Part shown: piece after piece, positions 1 to 7,806 of the stretch
How the letters are laid out: every line of letters begins with the position of its first letter
Numbering within the stretch: position 1 is the stretch's first letter
Source: Cytophagales bacterium
Lineage (GTDB): Bacteria > Bacteroidota > Bacteroidia > Cytophagales > Cyclobacteriaceae
Assembly (NCBI GenBank): GCA_003454975.1
Contig: DMST01000478.1
Span: 1 to 11,036, forward strand
Reading direction: 5' to 3'
Length of the DNA stretch: 11,036 nucleotides
The notes under the pieces: generated by a model
Told to the model about the DNA's origin: nothing
Database searches by the model: none
What the model saw: only the letters and a program-made list of their open reading frames with translations
Translations under genes and position numbers: made by a program

Positions 1-1
1 G

Positions 2-679
2 TTAGCCTTCTTCCGGGCCCTTTAGGTTGCTCATGGCCGAGCCATGCCCTTTGCGATAGTTGAGAATGGTAGACTTGGTATACCGATACAAACCACCGTA
101 TTGGGCTTGCTGAATATAGAAAAGCAAATCTTCGCCGTGCGTATGCCCTACCACGAAAGCATAGGTTCGGTTTGGTAGACGCCGAAACATCCAGGTGGGA
201 CCGAAAAAGGACCGCCCGGTGATGGCTACCAGATCAGCCAAAGGAGCTCCCTCAAAGGAAGGCATCCACACGGATTGTACCGACTTTAGTTGAGCATCCT
301 TTACCTCAACTTGTCCATCTACAAACTCCACCGCCGAATCCTGTTGGAAGATGTGGAGGCGATCCGCAAGACTGTTTTCAGGGAAAACGTCATCGGCATC
401 CAGGAAGCAAAAGAAGTCGCCGGTCATTTTACCTAGTCCTACATTTCTTGCAGCCGAAACCCCGGCGTTTTCCTGCTCGTGGTATCGAAACCGGGCATCT
501 TTCTGGGCGAATTCTTGGGCAATTTGGGCAGAGTTATCACGGCTGCCATCGTTGATCAACCAGGCTTCCCAGTGGGAGTGGCTTTGGTTTAGAAGTGAAT
601 CTAACGTTTCAGCGAGAAAGGCTTCCGCGTTGTAGAAGGGGATAATCACCGAAACGAGGGAAGAAGCAATACCGCTCAT
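2..679 (-). CDS. GT2 family glycosyltransferase, short C-terminus
   Basis: A 225-residue GT-A glycosyltransferase whose stop (TAA, 2-4) falls at the window edge. It has VSVIIPFYNAE (9-19), LINDGSRDN (41-49), the ENAGVSAARNVGL stretch (70-82), and FLDADD (92-97) with the DxD metal site. A later HGEDLLF segment (about residues 182-188) supplies the probable catalytic acidic pair. The catalytic domain is complete, but the protein stops soon after the strand NYRKGHGSAMSN, where relatives usually continue for another 40-100 residues. It could be a naturally short enzyme, or cut by a premature stop or frameshift. Its start overlaps the preceding stop by 4 bases, so it is translated as part of the operon. 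No membrane segment is seen; it should act on a lipid-linked glycan in the cytoplasm. Confidence 0.88.
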   Translation of the reverse strand: MSGIASSLVSVIIPFYNAEAFLAETLDSLLNQSHSHWEAWLINDGSRDNSAQIAQEFAQKDARFRYHEQENAGVSAARNVGLGKMTGDFFCFLDADDVFPENSLADRLHIFQQDSAVEFVDGQVEVKDAQLKSVQSVWMPSFEGAPLADLVAITGRSFFGPTWMFRRLPNRTYAFVVGHTHGEDLLFYIQQAQYGGLYRYTKSTILNYRKGHGSAMSNLKGPEEG

Positions 680-1791
680 GGCTTGTCCTTAAGTTGGGGT
701 ACTTCAGAAAGGATTTTCGCTTCGATGGTCTTTACCAGCTCAGGATATGTACGAGCTTTGGCAAAGGCCTGTCTTTCGGCACTTCGTTCCGGTCCATTAT
801 GTTGATCCAATTGGCTAAGGGTATCCCGGAATACGACCGGGAAGTCAGCATTGGTTTTCGCCATGTTTAGTACGTCAGCGCTGTCATATTCCGCCGTGTA
901 GGTAGCCACTACCACTTTGCCTGAAGCCAGATACTCTACAATTTTGTGGGGGCTGGCCTGGTCCTGATGGTGTGCTTCCTGATAGGCTACTAAACAAACA
1001 TCTGCGCCCAACAAATGCCCAAATACCTCCGAGGCGGGTACCTCTCCTAAAAAGTAGGCATTGGATGCCTTTTTGATCTGCTCCCTATCGGGAGAAGGCG
1101 TAGCTTGGGCAATAAGGTTGCTACGGCCATCGGGGCCCAGAAAGCAAAAGTCTACCTGAGGATTCTCTTCCACCACCCGGCGCAGTAATGACCAGTCCAG
1201 GTAAGGCATTGACAGATTACCTATGTAGATGGCCTTCGTAGCTTGCTCACCCGGTAGGCTGATGGGTGTTTGATGTTGAGGAAGGGCGTAACCGTGATGA
1301 ATCTTGTACGCTTTCGCATTGTATTTTGACAAGCGTTCTCGGATTAGTTCTGTAGTACAGAAACAGATGTCAGCACTGCTAGCGGCCCGTGCTGTTTCAA
1401 AGTCTTGGTTGAGGTCTACTATGTGGCTGATGGTTAGTTTTTGGTTGCCCCAGCTGTCCAGGTCGAAGAACACCGAATTATCAAAAGACCAAATGACATC
1501 GAAGGTACAATTGGCCAGCTTTTCCAGACGATGGGTGGTTTTTCGCAACCAATACTGTCTCCACGGTTTGGGGAAGAACCGGTAGCCCTTCACAAAGCCC
1601 GGGTATTCGGCCAGAAGTAATCCATCTACCGGACCGGCCCCCATGGCATAATCCTGCGTAGGAGGCCCCATAAATACGACTTGGTTGCCCTGTTTGGCTA
1701 GCTGAACGGCATAATGGTGCTTGGAAACGAATGACTTTCCCCAAGGCTCGGGTGAAATAATGAGGATGGACTTGTTGCTAAAAATCTGCAT
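676..1791 (-). CDS. GT-B fold glycosyltransferase (GT1/GT4-like)
   Basis: A 371-residue protein with an N-terminal strand SILIISPEPWG (8-18) and a HHYAVQLAKQGNQVVFMGPP segment (25-44), typical of GT-B enzymes that open with a glycine- or proline-rich acceptor loop. The domain switch is near CTTELI-IHHGY (145-168). The C-terminal domain has AIYIGNL (187-193), FLGPDGR (217-223), and SPHKIVEYLASGKVVVAT (280-297), equivalent to the GT4 donor-binding signature with one conserved Glu. It resembles glycosyltransferases of exopolysaccharide and teichuronic-acid loci more than classical GT4 mannosyltransferases; I would not name a substrate. The ATG at 1791 is the only normal start codon in this frame before the stop at 1902. 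It follows an 89-base gap, the longest in the operon, and its stop overlaps the next start (ATGA, 676-679), suggesting translational coupling. Confidence 0.85.
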   Translation of the reverse strand: MQIFSNKSILIISPEPWGKSFVSKHHYAVQLAKQGNQVVFMGPPTQDYAMGAGPVDGLLLAEYPGFVKGYRFFPKPWRQYWLRKTTHRLEKLANCTFDVIWSFDNSVFFDLDSWGNQKLTISHIVDLNQDFETARAASSADICFCTTELIRERLSKYNAKAYKIHHGYALPQHQTPISLPGEQATKAIYIGNLSMPYLDWSLLRRVVEENPQVDFCFLGPDGRSNLIAQATPSPDREQIKKASNAYFLGEVPASEVFGHLLGADVCLVAYQEAHHQDQASPHKIVEYLASGKVVVATYTAEYDSADVLNMAKTNADFPVVFRDTLSQLDQHNGPERSAERQAFAKARTYPELVKTIEAKILSEVPQLKDKP

Positions 1792-1807
1792 AGAGAAGCC
1801 GTTCTCT
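1792..1807 (-). promoter_or_regulatory. Perfect 6-bp inverted repeat abutting a start codon
   Basis: On the minus strand AGAGAA-CGGC-TTCTCT ends exactly at the base before the ATG at 1791. As RNA it could form a six-pair hairpin with a four-base loop in the place normally left unstructured for ribosome loading. The stem is short and half of its pairs are A-U, so it may have no function. Confidence 0.25.
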
Positions 1808-1880
1808 GAAGTAGCGTCTTTGAGGAGTAGGTTAAGCCCCAGCTTTGGGTCTTGGTTTCTAGTTCGAAGGTAATGACGGC
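1792..1880 (-). other. 89-base intergenic gap inside the operon
   Basis: This gap separates the GT4-type gene from the next glycosyltransferase and is much longer than the other spacings (4, 20 and 8 bases, and a 4-base overlap). Apart from the small inverted repeat next to the start codon I see no clear promoter or terminator. TACCTTCG near its 5' end misses the -7 consensus by one base and lacks a good -33 partner. The gap is open in the downstream gene's frame. Confidence 0.5.
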
Positions 1881-3020
1881 CTACTTGTGAAACAGCAAGT
1901 CAGCAAATTTTTTCATTTCTGAGCTACGGTTCCCAAGCCTGATAGCGGTTTCTAGAGCCGCTTCTACCTTTTGTGGCTGTTCCAAGGCTAAGGTCAGCTG
2001 GTTTACCCAAGCCTGTGGTGAGTAATTAGCCATCTGGTATACCGTACCCTCATGAAATAAATCTGCGTCATATTCCAAAGGCCCCAACACCACGGGTTTG
2101 GAGAAGAGCATGGCTTCAATGGCTGATACGGGAGTACCGTCAGAATGGGGATGCATCATGACCAGTGTCGTGTGGGCATAAAGCTGAAAAATCTCGGACT
2201 GGGATTGGCCAGGAAGGAAAATAACGTCGGCATCTACCGATGCTGCTTGTGCTTTTATCAGCTCCACATAGTCTTGATGCGGGCTGTCATCGTCCACGAA
2301 TACCCAGTTGTATTTTTTCCTGATCGCTTCCGGTAGGTGTTTGATTCCTTCTATGGACAGTTCGTGGTTGTATAGAGGGGTCATTTTCCGGGGAAATAGC
2401 ACATAGGGTCCCTCCGGTATCTGTGGGTGCCTCGGATGAGCTTGGTCCAGGATCTGCTCTACATTCACCCCGGTGCGGATGATCTCCACCTTCAAACTTT
2501 TTCTAATTTTCAGCACGCCTTCTTTTTGTCCTTGGCTAGTAGCGGTTACGGCTTGGATTTTACCAAAGGCCATTCGGTATAGGCGACTAACTACACGATT
2601 GACGGGGCTTTTGCTGGTAAAGGTTTGGGTGAGCCCCTTTAAGATGTCCGTTCCGCGCGTGGTGAGCGTAACCCGGATGGGGGTCAGGTATGCCACCAAT
2701 GCCCAAAGCGCATGTGGTTCCGCAAAGAAAATGTGCATCCTGCGTAGTTGATGGGCCTTGAGTTGTTGGGCTAGCCAAAACAGGTTTTTCATGGAGCCAC
2801 CCAATCGGCGAACGCTGAAAGGGGGCAGGGTGCCCAATACCTGGATGTTGCGCTCATCCAGCCACTGTTGGTATTCGGGACTGATGGTGGGTTCGGTATG
2901 ATCTACGCCCACCAGAAAGCATTGGGTATTGTCCTGAGCGGCAATGGGCTCCATCCATTTCTTGTCGTGCAACGACTCCGGAATAGCCAGGAACAATACC
3001 CGGCGGCTTACTTCCTCCAT
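1881..3020 (-). CDS. GT4-type (GT-B fold) glycosyltransferase
   Basis: A 379-residue retaining glycosyltransferase. It shows TTRGTDIL (120-127), the acceptor-side strand-loop seen in several GT4 enzymes, an IIRTGVN turn (180-186) leading to the second Rossmann domain, FPRKMTPLYNHELSIEGI (209-226) in the usual donor-site region, and HSDGTPVSAIEAM (292-304) followed by SKPVV, matching the E-x7-E signature with Asp in place of the first Glu. That region normally binds the nucleotide-sugar donor. The ATG at 3020 is chosen: it lies 8 bases after the upstream stop and gives a normal-length N-terminal strand RRVLFLAIP. The frame stays open to 3188, but that extension overlaps the amidotransferase gene and is low-complexity arginine-rich, as expected of a shadow. 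It probably adds one sugar to the operon's glycan; the linkage is unknown. Confidence 0.88.
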   Translation of the reverse strand: MEEVSRRVLFLAIPESLHDKKWMEPIAAQDNTQCFLVGVDHTEPTISPEYQQWLDERNIQVLGTLPPFSVRRLGGSMKNLFWLAQQLKAHQLRRMHIFFAEPHALWALVAYLTPIRVTLTTRGTDILKGLTQTFTSKSPVNRVVSRLYRMAFGKIQAVTATSQGQKEGVLKIRKSLKVEIIRTGVNVEQILDQAHPRHPQIPEGPYVLFPRKMTPLYNHELSIEGIKHLPEAIRKKYNWVFVDDDSPHQDYVELIKAQAASVDADVIFLPGQSQSEIFQLYAHTTLVMMHPHSDGTPVSAIEAMLFSKPVVLGPLEYDADLFHEGTVYQMANYSPQAWVNQLTLALEQPQKVEAALETAIRLGNRSSEMKKFADLLFHK

Positions 3021-3028
3021 GGTGCGTG

Positions 3029-4894
3029 TTAGTTTTGGCGCTGGGCCCAAATATGAAATGCATACAATGCCCAGAGCCCCAATGTGTGGTCTCCTTTGCC
3101 TTGGTGGTGATCCTGATAATAGGCCTCTACCGCCTCGTAATTCATTGGAACGAGTGTTTGCCGCCCGCCCAAAACGGTTTCCTGCCACAGGGAACTAAGT
3201 TCATGCTTGAGCCACTCCTGCGCCGGCACGCTGAAACCTTGCTTTTCGCGACTGGTCAGGCTGGTAGGGAGGTATTTCTTAGACAGCTCTCTGAGCAATG
3301 ATTTGGCTCCGTGGGGGGTAGTGTTGTAGGCGGTGGGTAGCGTAGCCGCAAAGTGGGCTAAGTCTACATCCATGAAGGGGCTCCTCATCTCAATGGAGCA
3401 ATACATGGAGGCGCGGTCCACCTTCACCAAGTAGTCATTTACCAAGCGGGTGTGAAGCGTACTGCTAATAACCTGCTGCATGGTATCGCCCTTGAAGTTC
3501 CCGAAGGCTTCCCATACCGCTTGGTGCTCTTGATCGGCGGCTTGAATGGCCGCCTGGGAATCGGGCATCATCAAGGCCAATTGGCCGGGCATAATACCCA
3601 TCTTGCGATGCAACAACTTGTAGCTGGGCTCTCGAGCCGCAGTAAGTACGGTGTTGAGAAACTGAACCTGATACAGATTAGAAAAACGACCGAGCTGCTT
3701 CACTAGCGGCTGCAGAAAAGCCAGACCTTTGAATTTCATCAATTTGGCTACCAAGTGATGGATGTAATAGCCAGCAAAGAGTTCATCTCCCCCGTCCCCA
3801 CCCAACAGTACCTTGTGGTTCTTGCCCACTGCCTTGGATACGAGGTAGGTAGGTACCATAGAAAGATCAGCGAAGGGCTCACCGTATTCCCAGATTAGCT
3901 CCTGGGCACTTTCCATATCCTCATAGGAGACCATCAGCTCGGTATGGTTGGTGCCATATTTCTCAGCCACCTGCTTGGCGTGGGGCAGCTCGTTGAAGGC
4001 GGCCTCGCTAAAGCCTACCGAATAGGTATTGACCGGCTGGCTACTCACCTGCGCCATTTTTGCTACCACCAGCGAGGAGTCTATCCCTCCACTTAACAAG
4101 GCACCAATGGATACATCTGCTACCAACCGTCGCTCCACCGCCTGAGTAAGCAAGGCGTCTGTTTGATCGAGGGCGTCTTGGTAGTTCAGAGTAGGATCTA
4201 CTTGAAAGTTGATCTGGAAATAGGGTTGAACATCCAGCCCTTGCACTGAAAACGCAGCCCAATGACCCTTAGGTAATTTCTTTATTTCCTGCCAGGGAGT
4301 ATGGTTTCGGGGAGAGGAAAGCTCCTGAAAGTAATACCCGATGCTGTGGAGGTCCGGTGTGTATGTGAACGGAAGGGTGTTGAAGGAGCGTAGATCGGAG
4401 GAAAAATACAGTTGGTCCCCACGATGTAGGTAATAGAGGGGCTTTTTGCCGAAAGGATCCCGCGCCAAATAAAGGGTTTGGTTTTGGCGGTCATACAAGG
4501 CAATGGCAAACATGCCCTTCACTTTCTGGAGTAGGGTGGGCAGGCCCCACGCTTCGTATCCTGCCAGCAATACTTCGGTATCCGAATGGCTTTGGAAAGG
4601 ATAGTCGGAAAGTTCTGCTTTAAGCGCCTGATAATTGTAGATTTCTCCATTGAGCACAATGTGTGACCGACCTGAAACGCTGTGCATAGGCTGATTGCCT
4701 CCCTCTGACAAGTCGATGATGCTCAGGCGCTTGTGGAGGAGGCTAATGCTAGGGGCAGATCCCTCTGAAGGGGAGTCCCAATGGCCCTCAGCATCGGGGC
4801 CACGATATTGCATGGGTTCTGCAAAGGCTTTCCGCTGATCCGGAGAATCAAATACCGTGGATGAGAACGAAATGCCGCCGCCAATTCCGCACAT
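3029..4894 (-). CDS. Asparagine-synthetase-like glutamine amidotransferase, second copy
   Basis: A 621-residue paralogue of the preceding gene. The start is set at the ATG at 4894 because class II amidotransferases need Cys directly after Met (MCGIGG); a longer frame from 4963 would add 23 residues before it and overlap the upstream gene. Motifs match in the same order and almost the same positions: YRGPDAEG, KRLSIIDLSEGGNQPM, LNGEIYNY, LSGGIDSS (267-274), EYGEPFAD, GGDGGDELFAGY. My hand count over residues 241-380 gives 86 of 140 identical to the first copy with no gaps. Differences cluster outside the motifs, including residues 321-335 and 351-360, and in the C-terminal third, which could set substrate choice. 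It lies 20 bases after the first copy and 8 before the next gene. It likely amidates a glycan carboxylate; its division of labour with its twin is unknown. Confidence 0.93.
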   Translation of the reverse strand: MCGIGGGISFSSTVFDSPDQRKAFAEPMQYRGPDAEGHWDSPSEGSAPSISLLHKRLSIIDLSEGGNQPMHSVSGRSHIVLNGEIYNYQALKAELSDYPFQSHSDTEVLLAGYEAWGLPTLLQKVKGMFAIALYDRQNQTLYLARDPFGKKPLYYLHRGDQLYFSSDLRSFNTLPFTYTPDLHSIGYYFQELSSPRNHTPWQEIKKLPKGHWAAFSVQGLDVQPYFQINFQVDPTLNYQDALDQTDALLTQAVERRLVADVSIGALLSGGIDSSLVVAKMAQVSSQPVNTYSVGFSEAAFNELPHAKQVAEKYGTNHTELMVSYEDMESAQELIWEYGEPFADLSMVPTYLVSKAVGKNHKVLLGGDGGDELFAGYYIHHLVAKLMKFKGLAFLQPLVKQLGRFSNLYQVQFLNTVLTAAREPSYKLLHRKMGIMPGQLALMMPDSQAAIQAADQEHQAVWEAFGNFKGDTMQQVISSTLHTRLVNDYLVKVDRASMYCSIEMRSPFMDVDLAHFAATLPTAYNTTPHGAKSLLRELSKKYLPTSLTSREKQGFSVPAQEWLKHELSSLWQETVLGGRQTLVPMNYEAVEAYYQDHHQGKGDHTLGLWALYAFHIWAQRQN

Positions 4895-4914
4895 GGTGTT
4901 ACGATTAGTCCTAT

Positions 4915-6783
4915 TTAAGAAGCAAACTTTTGTGCCCACAAATGGAACACAAACATACTCCATAACTGGTGTGATGCCTCACGCTTCTGCTGTACGTGCT
5001 CCTCAAAATATTGCTGTAGAAAAATATAGTTTAGAGGCAATAGTTTCTGCTTGCCCTGTAGTACTACCTCCTCCCAATGCTTGCGCATAGGACCGCGAAA
5101 CCAATCGCCTATTGGCACGGCAAAGCCCTGTTTGTTTCGATGTATGAGGTCATGCGGCAGGTATCGTTCTGCCACAGCCTTTAGTATGGATTTATTGCCG
5201 TGGGGCTCAAAGAGCAACTGGGGTGAAAGACTGGCGGCATATTGCGCCAGCTCTTTGTCCAAAAAGGGGCTTCGCATTTCCAGTGAGGCATACATGGATG
5301 CGCGATCTACTTTCACCAGATAGTCGTTTACCAGGCGGGTATGTAATGAGGTGCTCATGAACTGCGCCAGCAGATGATCCGTGTGGTTACTGTATTGCTC
5401 CCAGACAGCTTGGTGCTCTGCAGGGCCTGCCTGGACAAGGGTTGGATGCTCTGGAAACAGCTGACCTAGTTGGGTAGTGCTGAACCCGTAGCCGCGGTGC
5501 AATAGCTCAAAGTGCGGTTGGTTAGCCGCTACCAATAGCCGCTTCAGGAAATCTACCCGGTAGGGATTGTACACCTTTGCCAGCCCCTGAATGAGCGGGA
5601 GGAGCGCCTTCAGGTGTTTTACCTTGCTCAGCTTATTGACGAAATAATAAATGTAGTACCCGGCAAACAGCTCATCGCCGCCGTCTCCGCCACATACTAC
5701 TTTCTCCTTCTCGGCAATATCTCTACATATGGCATAGGTAGGCAGTTGGCTATGGTCAGCAAAGGGTTCGCCGTATTCTAGTACAAGATTTTCTGCCAGT
5801 TGGATGTCCGTGGGTTGCAGAATAAACTCCGTATGCTGGGTTCCGTATTGCTCTGCTACCTGGCGTGCCCACGGCAGTTCGCTGTATTCAGCTTCTTCGA
5901 AGCCTACGGAGTAGGTGGAGACGGGCCCCTCGCTTAGTGAGGCCATTTTGGCTACCAGTAAGCTGGAGTCGATGCCGCCGCTGAGTTGAGCGGCCACATT
6001 CACGTCCGCCACCAGCCGTCGCTTCACAGCCTCCGTAAAGAGTTGGTCCGTGGTATCGATGGCCTCTTCCCGCGACGGGTTCGCTTGGCCCGTAAACCGT
6101 AGGTCCCAGTAGCGGTGCTGGGTAATGCCTTGCTTGGAGAAGGTAAAGAAGTGACCCTCGGGCACCTTTTTGATTTCTTGCCAAATACTGCCCAATCGCG
6201 GACTTGATAATTCGCTAAAAAAGTAGCCTAGGCTATGGGTGTCCAGCTGTAGCGAGAGATTGAGCGTTTGGAACGACCGGATATCGGAAGAGAAAATGAG
6301 TTTGCCTCCTGCCTGATAATAGTAGAGGGGTTTCTTCCCGAAAGGGTCACGGGCCAGGTAGGTGGTTTGGGTACGCTGATCAAACAGAGCCAGGGCAAAC
6401 ATGCCGTTTACTTTGTCCAACAACCTATCCATTCCCCAGTGCTCATAACCTACCAGTAAGGTTTCGGTGTCCGATTGGGTACGGAAGGAATGCCCCTGCT
6501 GGGCGGGCTCCTGGCGGAGCTCCCGGTAGTTGTAGATCTCTCCATTGAATACAATCAAAGAGTGCCCGGATGGGCTCCACATGGGTTGGTTGCCGCCTTC
6601 GGATAAATCAATGATGCTGAGACGTTTGTGTACGCACTGTACCCAGGCATCACCGTGCTGTTGCTCATGGTACCCTTCAGCATCGGGCCCACGGTATTTC
6701 ATGGGCTCGCCAAAGGCAACGAGCGATTCCCGAGAGGTAAACACCGGGCCTTGAAAGGATATAGCACCCCCGATTCCGCACAT
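4915..6783 (-). CDS. Asparagine-synthetase-like glutamine amidotransferase, first copy
   Basis: A 622-residue two-domain enzyme. Residues 1 to about 200 form a class II glutaminase: MCGIGG exposes Cys2 as nucleophile after Met removal, with YRGPDAEG (30-37), the KRLSIIDLS arginine loop (53-61), FNGEIYNY (79-86) and SDTE (104-107). Residues about 235-610 form the ATP-pyrophosphatase synthetase domain, with the P-loop LSGGIDSS (267-274), EYGEPFAD (336-343), GGDGGDELFAGY (365-376) and a later LVNDYLVKVDRASM block. All expected catalytic motifs are present, so it should use glutamine ammonia and ATP to amidate a carboxylate. Housekeeping AsnB has a different synthetase loop (GEGSDE in E. coli), and this subgroup is common in polysaccharide loci. 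I therefore infer amidation of a uronic-acid sugar, as proposed for WbpS-type proteins, though asparagine synthesis is not excluded. Confidence 0.93.
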   Translation of the reverse strand: MCGIGGAISFQGPVFTSRESLVAFGEPMKYRGPDAEGYHEQQHGDAWVQCVHKRLSIIDLSEGGNQPMWSPSGHSLIVFNGEIYNYRELRQEPAQQGHSFRTQSDTETLLVGYEHWGMDRLLDKVNGMFALALFDQRTQTTYLARDPFGKKPLYYYQAGGKLIFSSDIRSFQTLNLSLQLDTHSLGYFFSELSSPRLGSIWQEIKKVPEGHFFTFSKQGITQHRYWDLRFTGQANPSREEAIDTTDQLFTEAVKRRLVADVNVAAQLSGGIDSSLLVAKMASLSEGPVSTYSVGFEEAEYSELPWARQVAEQYGTQHTEFILQPTDIQLAENLVLEYGEPFADHSQLPTYAICRDIAEKEKVVCGGDGGDELFAGYYIYYFVNKLSKVKHLKALLPLIQGLAKVYNPYRVDFLKRLLVAANQPHFELLHRGYGFSTTQLGQLFPEHPTLVQAGPAEHQAVWEQYSNHTDHLLAQFMSTSLHTRLVNDYLVKVDRASMYASLEMRSPFLDKELAQYAASLSPQLLFEPHGNKSILKAVAERYLPHDLIHRNKQGFAVPIGDWFRGPMRKHWEEVVLQGKQKLLPLNYIFLQQYFEEHVQQKREASHQLWSMFVFHLWAQKFAS

Positions 6784-6787
6784 AGTC

Positions 6788-7741
6788 TTAAATCTTTATC
6801 AAGGATTTGCGAACACAATAGGCCCAGGTCCGAGCATTTATCAATTGAAAGGGACGTATTTGGGTGGCCCGCCAGGAGGCGCCTATGGCTTGCTTGTGCA
6901 TCTTGTTGTACATGAACATGGCGGCGGCTTCCCGGTATACCAGCGCAGGATCTTGCTCGTATGGGTGCAGCCAATCTGCCATTTGTTGGTCCACAGCCTT
7001 TTCTTTGCCGCGCATAAGATCGTCTTCGCCCGTAGCTTTGCGTTGCGCCATAAGATGCCGAACCAGCTTGAGCGCGATACCACTTTTGGGATTGATCTTT
7101 TTGGAATTGCTGCCCGCATTTTGCCGGTAATAGTAGAGCGGTTGGGGCAGGTTCATAGCAGGATAATTCTCCATGATCCGCGAAGACCAGTCAAAATCCT
7201 GATAGCGCAGGCTGAGAAAGTAAGGGCGGTAGCCACCTATGTGGTTGTATACCTCCCGAGTGACCATCAAGGCAGCGCCACAAAATGGATTCTTTTCCTC
7301 AACTACGGATTTTATTTCTTCGTACGATTCAGGTTTGGTATCCGTGCGGAGCACTTCTCCGGCTTCGGTTACAATCTGAATGGCCGAACCCACCATACCT
7401 AAGTTTGGCTGGTTTTCAAACGCCTGTAAGAGAAGCGCTAGCCGGTCGGGGGTAGAATAATCGTCGGCATCCTGAAAGGTGAGGTAATCCCCGGTGGCCA
7501 AAGCCAAAAGCTTGTTGCAGGTGGCCGGGTACCCTTGGTTAGCCTCATTGTGATGAGCTTTGATGCGAGGATCCTGGTAACCATCAATGATGGCTTTGGT
7601 ATCGTCCTTTGACCCATCGTCAGCGATCAGCAATTCCCAATGGGGGTAGGTCTGTGCTATCACACTATCGATGGCCTGCCGGATAAAAGCCGAGGCATTG
7701 TAGGCCGGCATTACAAGACTGATCAATGCTTTGTCACTCAT
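6788..7741 (-). CDS. GT2 family glycosyltransferase
   Basis: A 317-residue inverting GT-A glycosyltransferase, probably cytosolic and acting at the inner membrane on a lipid-linked glycan. The N-terminus reads ISLVMPAYNAS (about residues 7-17), followed by IADDGSKDD (39-47) for nucleotide-sugar binding and FQDADD (89-94), the metal-binding DxD. RYQDFDW near residue 190 supplies the probable catalytic acidic pair. About 100 further residues are helical and not conserved in a way I recognise. No membrane segment is obvious. I chose the ATG at 7741; an in-frame TTG at 7750 would add only three residues. It is the first gene of the operon, ending 4 bases before the next start. Donor and acceptor sugars cannot be read from the sequence. 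Confidence 0.92.
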   Translation of the reverse strand: MSDKALISLVMPAYNASAFIRQAIDSVIAQTYPHWELLIADDGSKDDTKAIIDGYQDPRIKAHHNEANQGYPATCNKLLALATGDYLTFQDADDYSTPDRLALLLQAFENQPNLGMVGSAIQIVTEAGEVLRTDTKPESYEEIKSVVEEKNPFCGAALMVTREVYNHIGGYRPYFLSLRYQDFDWSSRIMENYPAMNLPQPLYYYRQNAGSNSKKINPKSGIALKLVRHLMAQRKATGEDDLMRGKEKAVDQQMADWLHPYEQDPALVYREAAAMFMYNKMHKQAIGASWRATQIRPFQLINARTWAYCVRKSLIKI

Positions 7742-7763
7742 GGGTTCCAATAGAATGGAGGGC

Positions 7764-7796
7764 CAAAATTAGGATGTTCGGAGGGTAAAAAAGAAA
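7764..7796 (-). promoter_or_regulatory. Putative Bacteroidota-type promoter for the glycan operon
   Basis: The 65-base gap between the secreted-protein gene and the glycosyltransferase operon contains, on the minus strand, TAATTTTG at 7771-7764, an exact match to the Bacteroidota -7 box TAnnTTTG. Upstream by 21 bases is TTTC (7796-7793), a one-mismatch version of the TTTG/TTG -33 element. The predicted start would lie about 15-20 bases before the ATG at 7741. Location and orientation fit an operon promoter. The -33 element is imperfect, so this is tentative. Confidence 0.4.
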
Positions 7797-7806
7797 CAGG
7801 ATGGGG

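Noticed and set aside
1853..1880. Possible promoter TACCTTCG in the 89-base gap
   Set aside because: It has one mismatch to the -7 box and no well-spaced -33 element. Too weak to list as a promoter.
3021..3188. N-terminal extension of the GT4-type gene up to 3188
   Set aside because: It would overlap the end of the amidotransferase gene by about 160 bases and encodes arginine-rich low-complexity sequence. The ATG at 3020 gives a normal GT-B N-terminus 8 bases after the upstream stop.
4895..4963. N-terminal extension of the second amidotransferase up to 4963
   Set aside because: Class II glutaminases need the catalytic cysteine right after the initiator Met; the extension would bury it and overlap the first copy.
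6845..7402. A 185-codon open frame on the plus strand
   Set aside because: It is wholly antisense to the first GT2 gene, whose own protein has clear GT2 motifs. The plus-strand translation has no recognisable domain and is a shadow frame.
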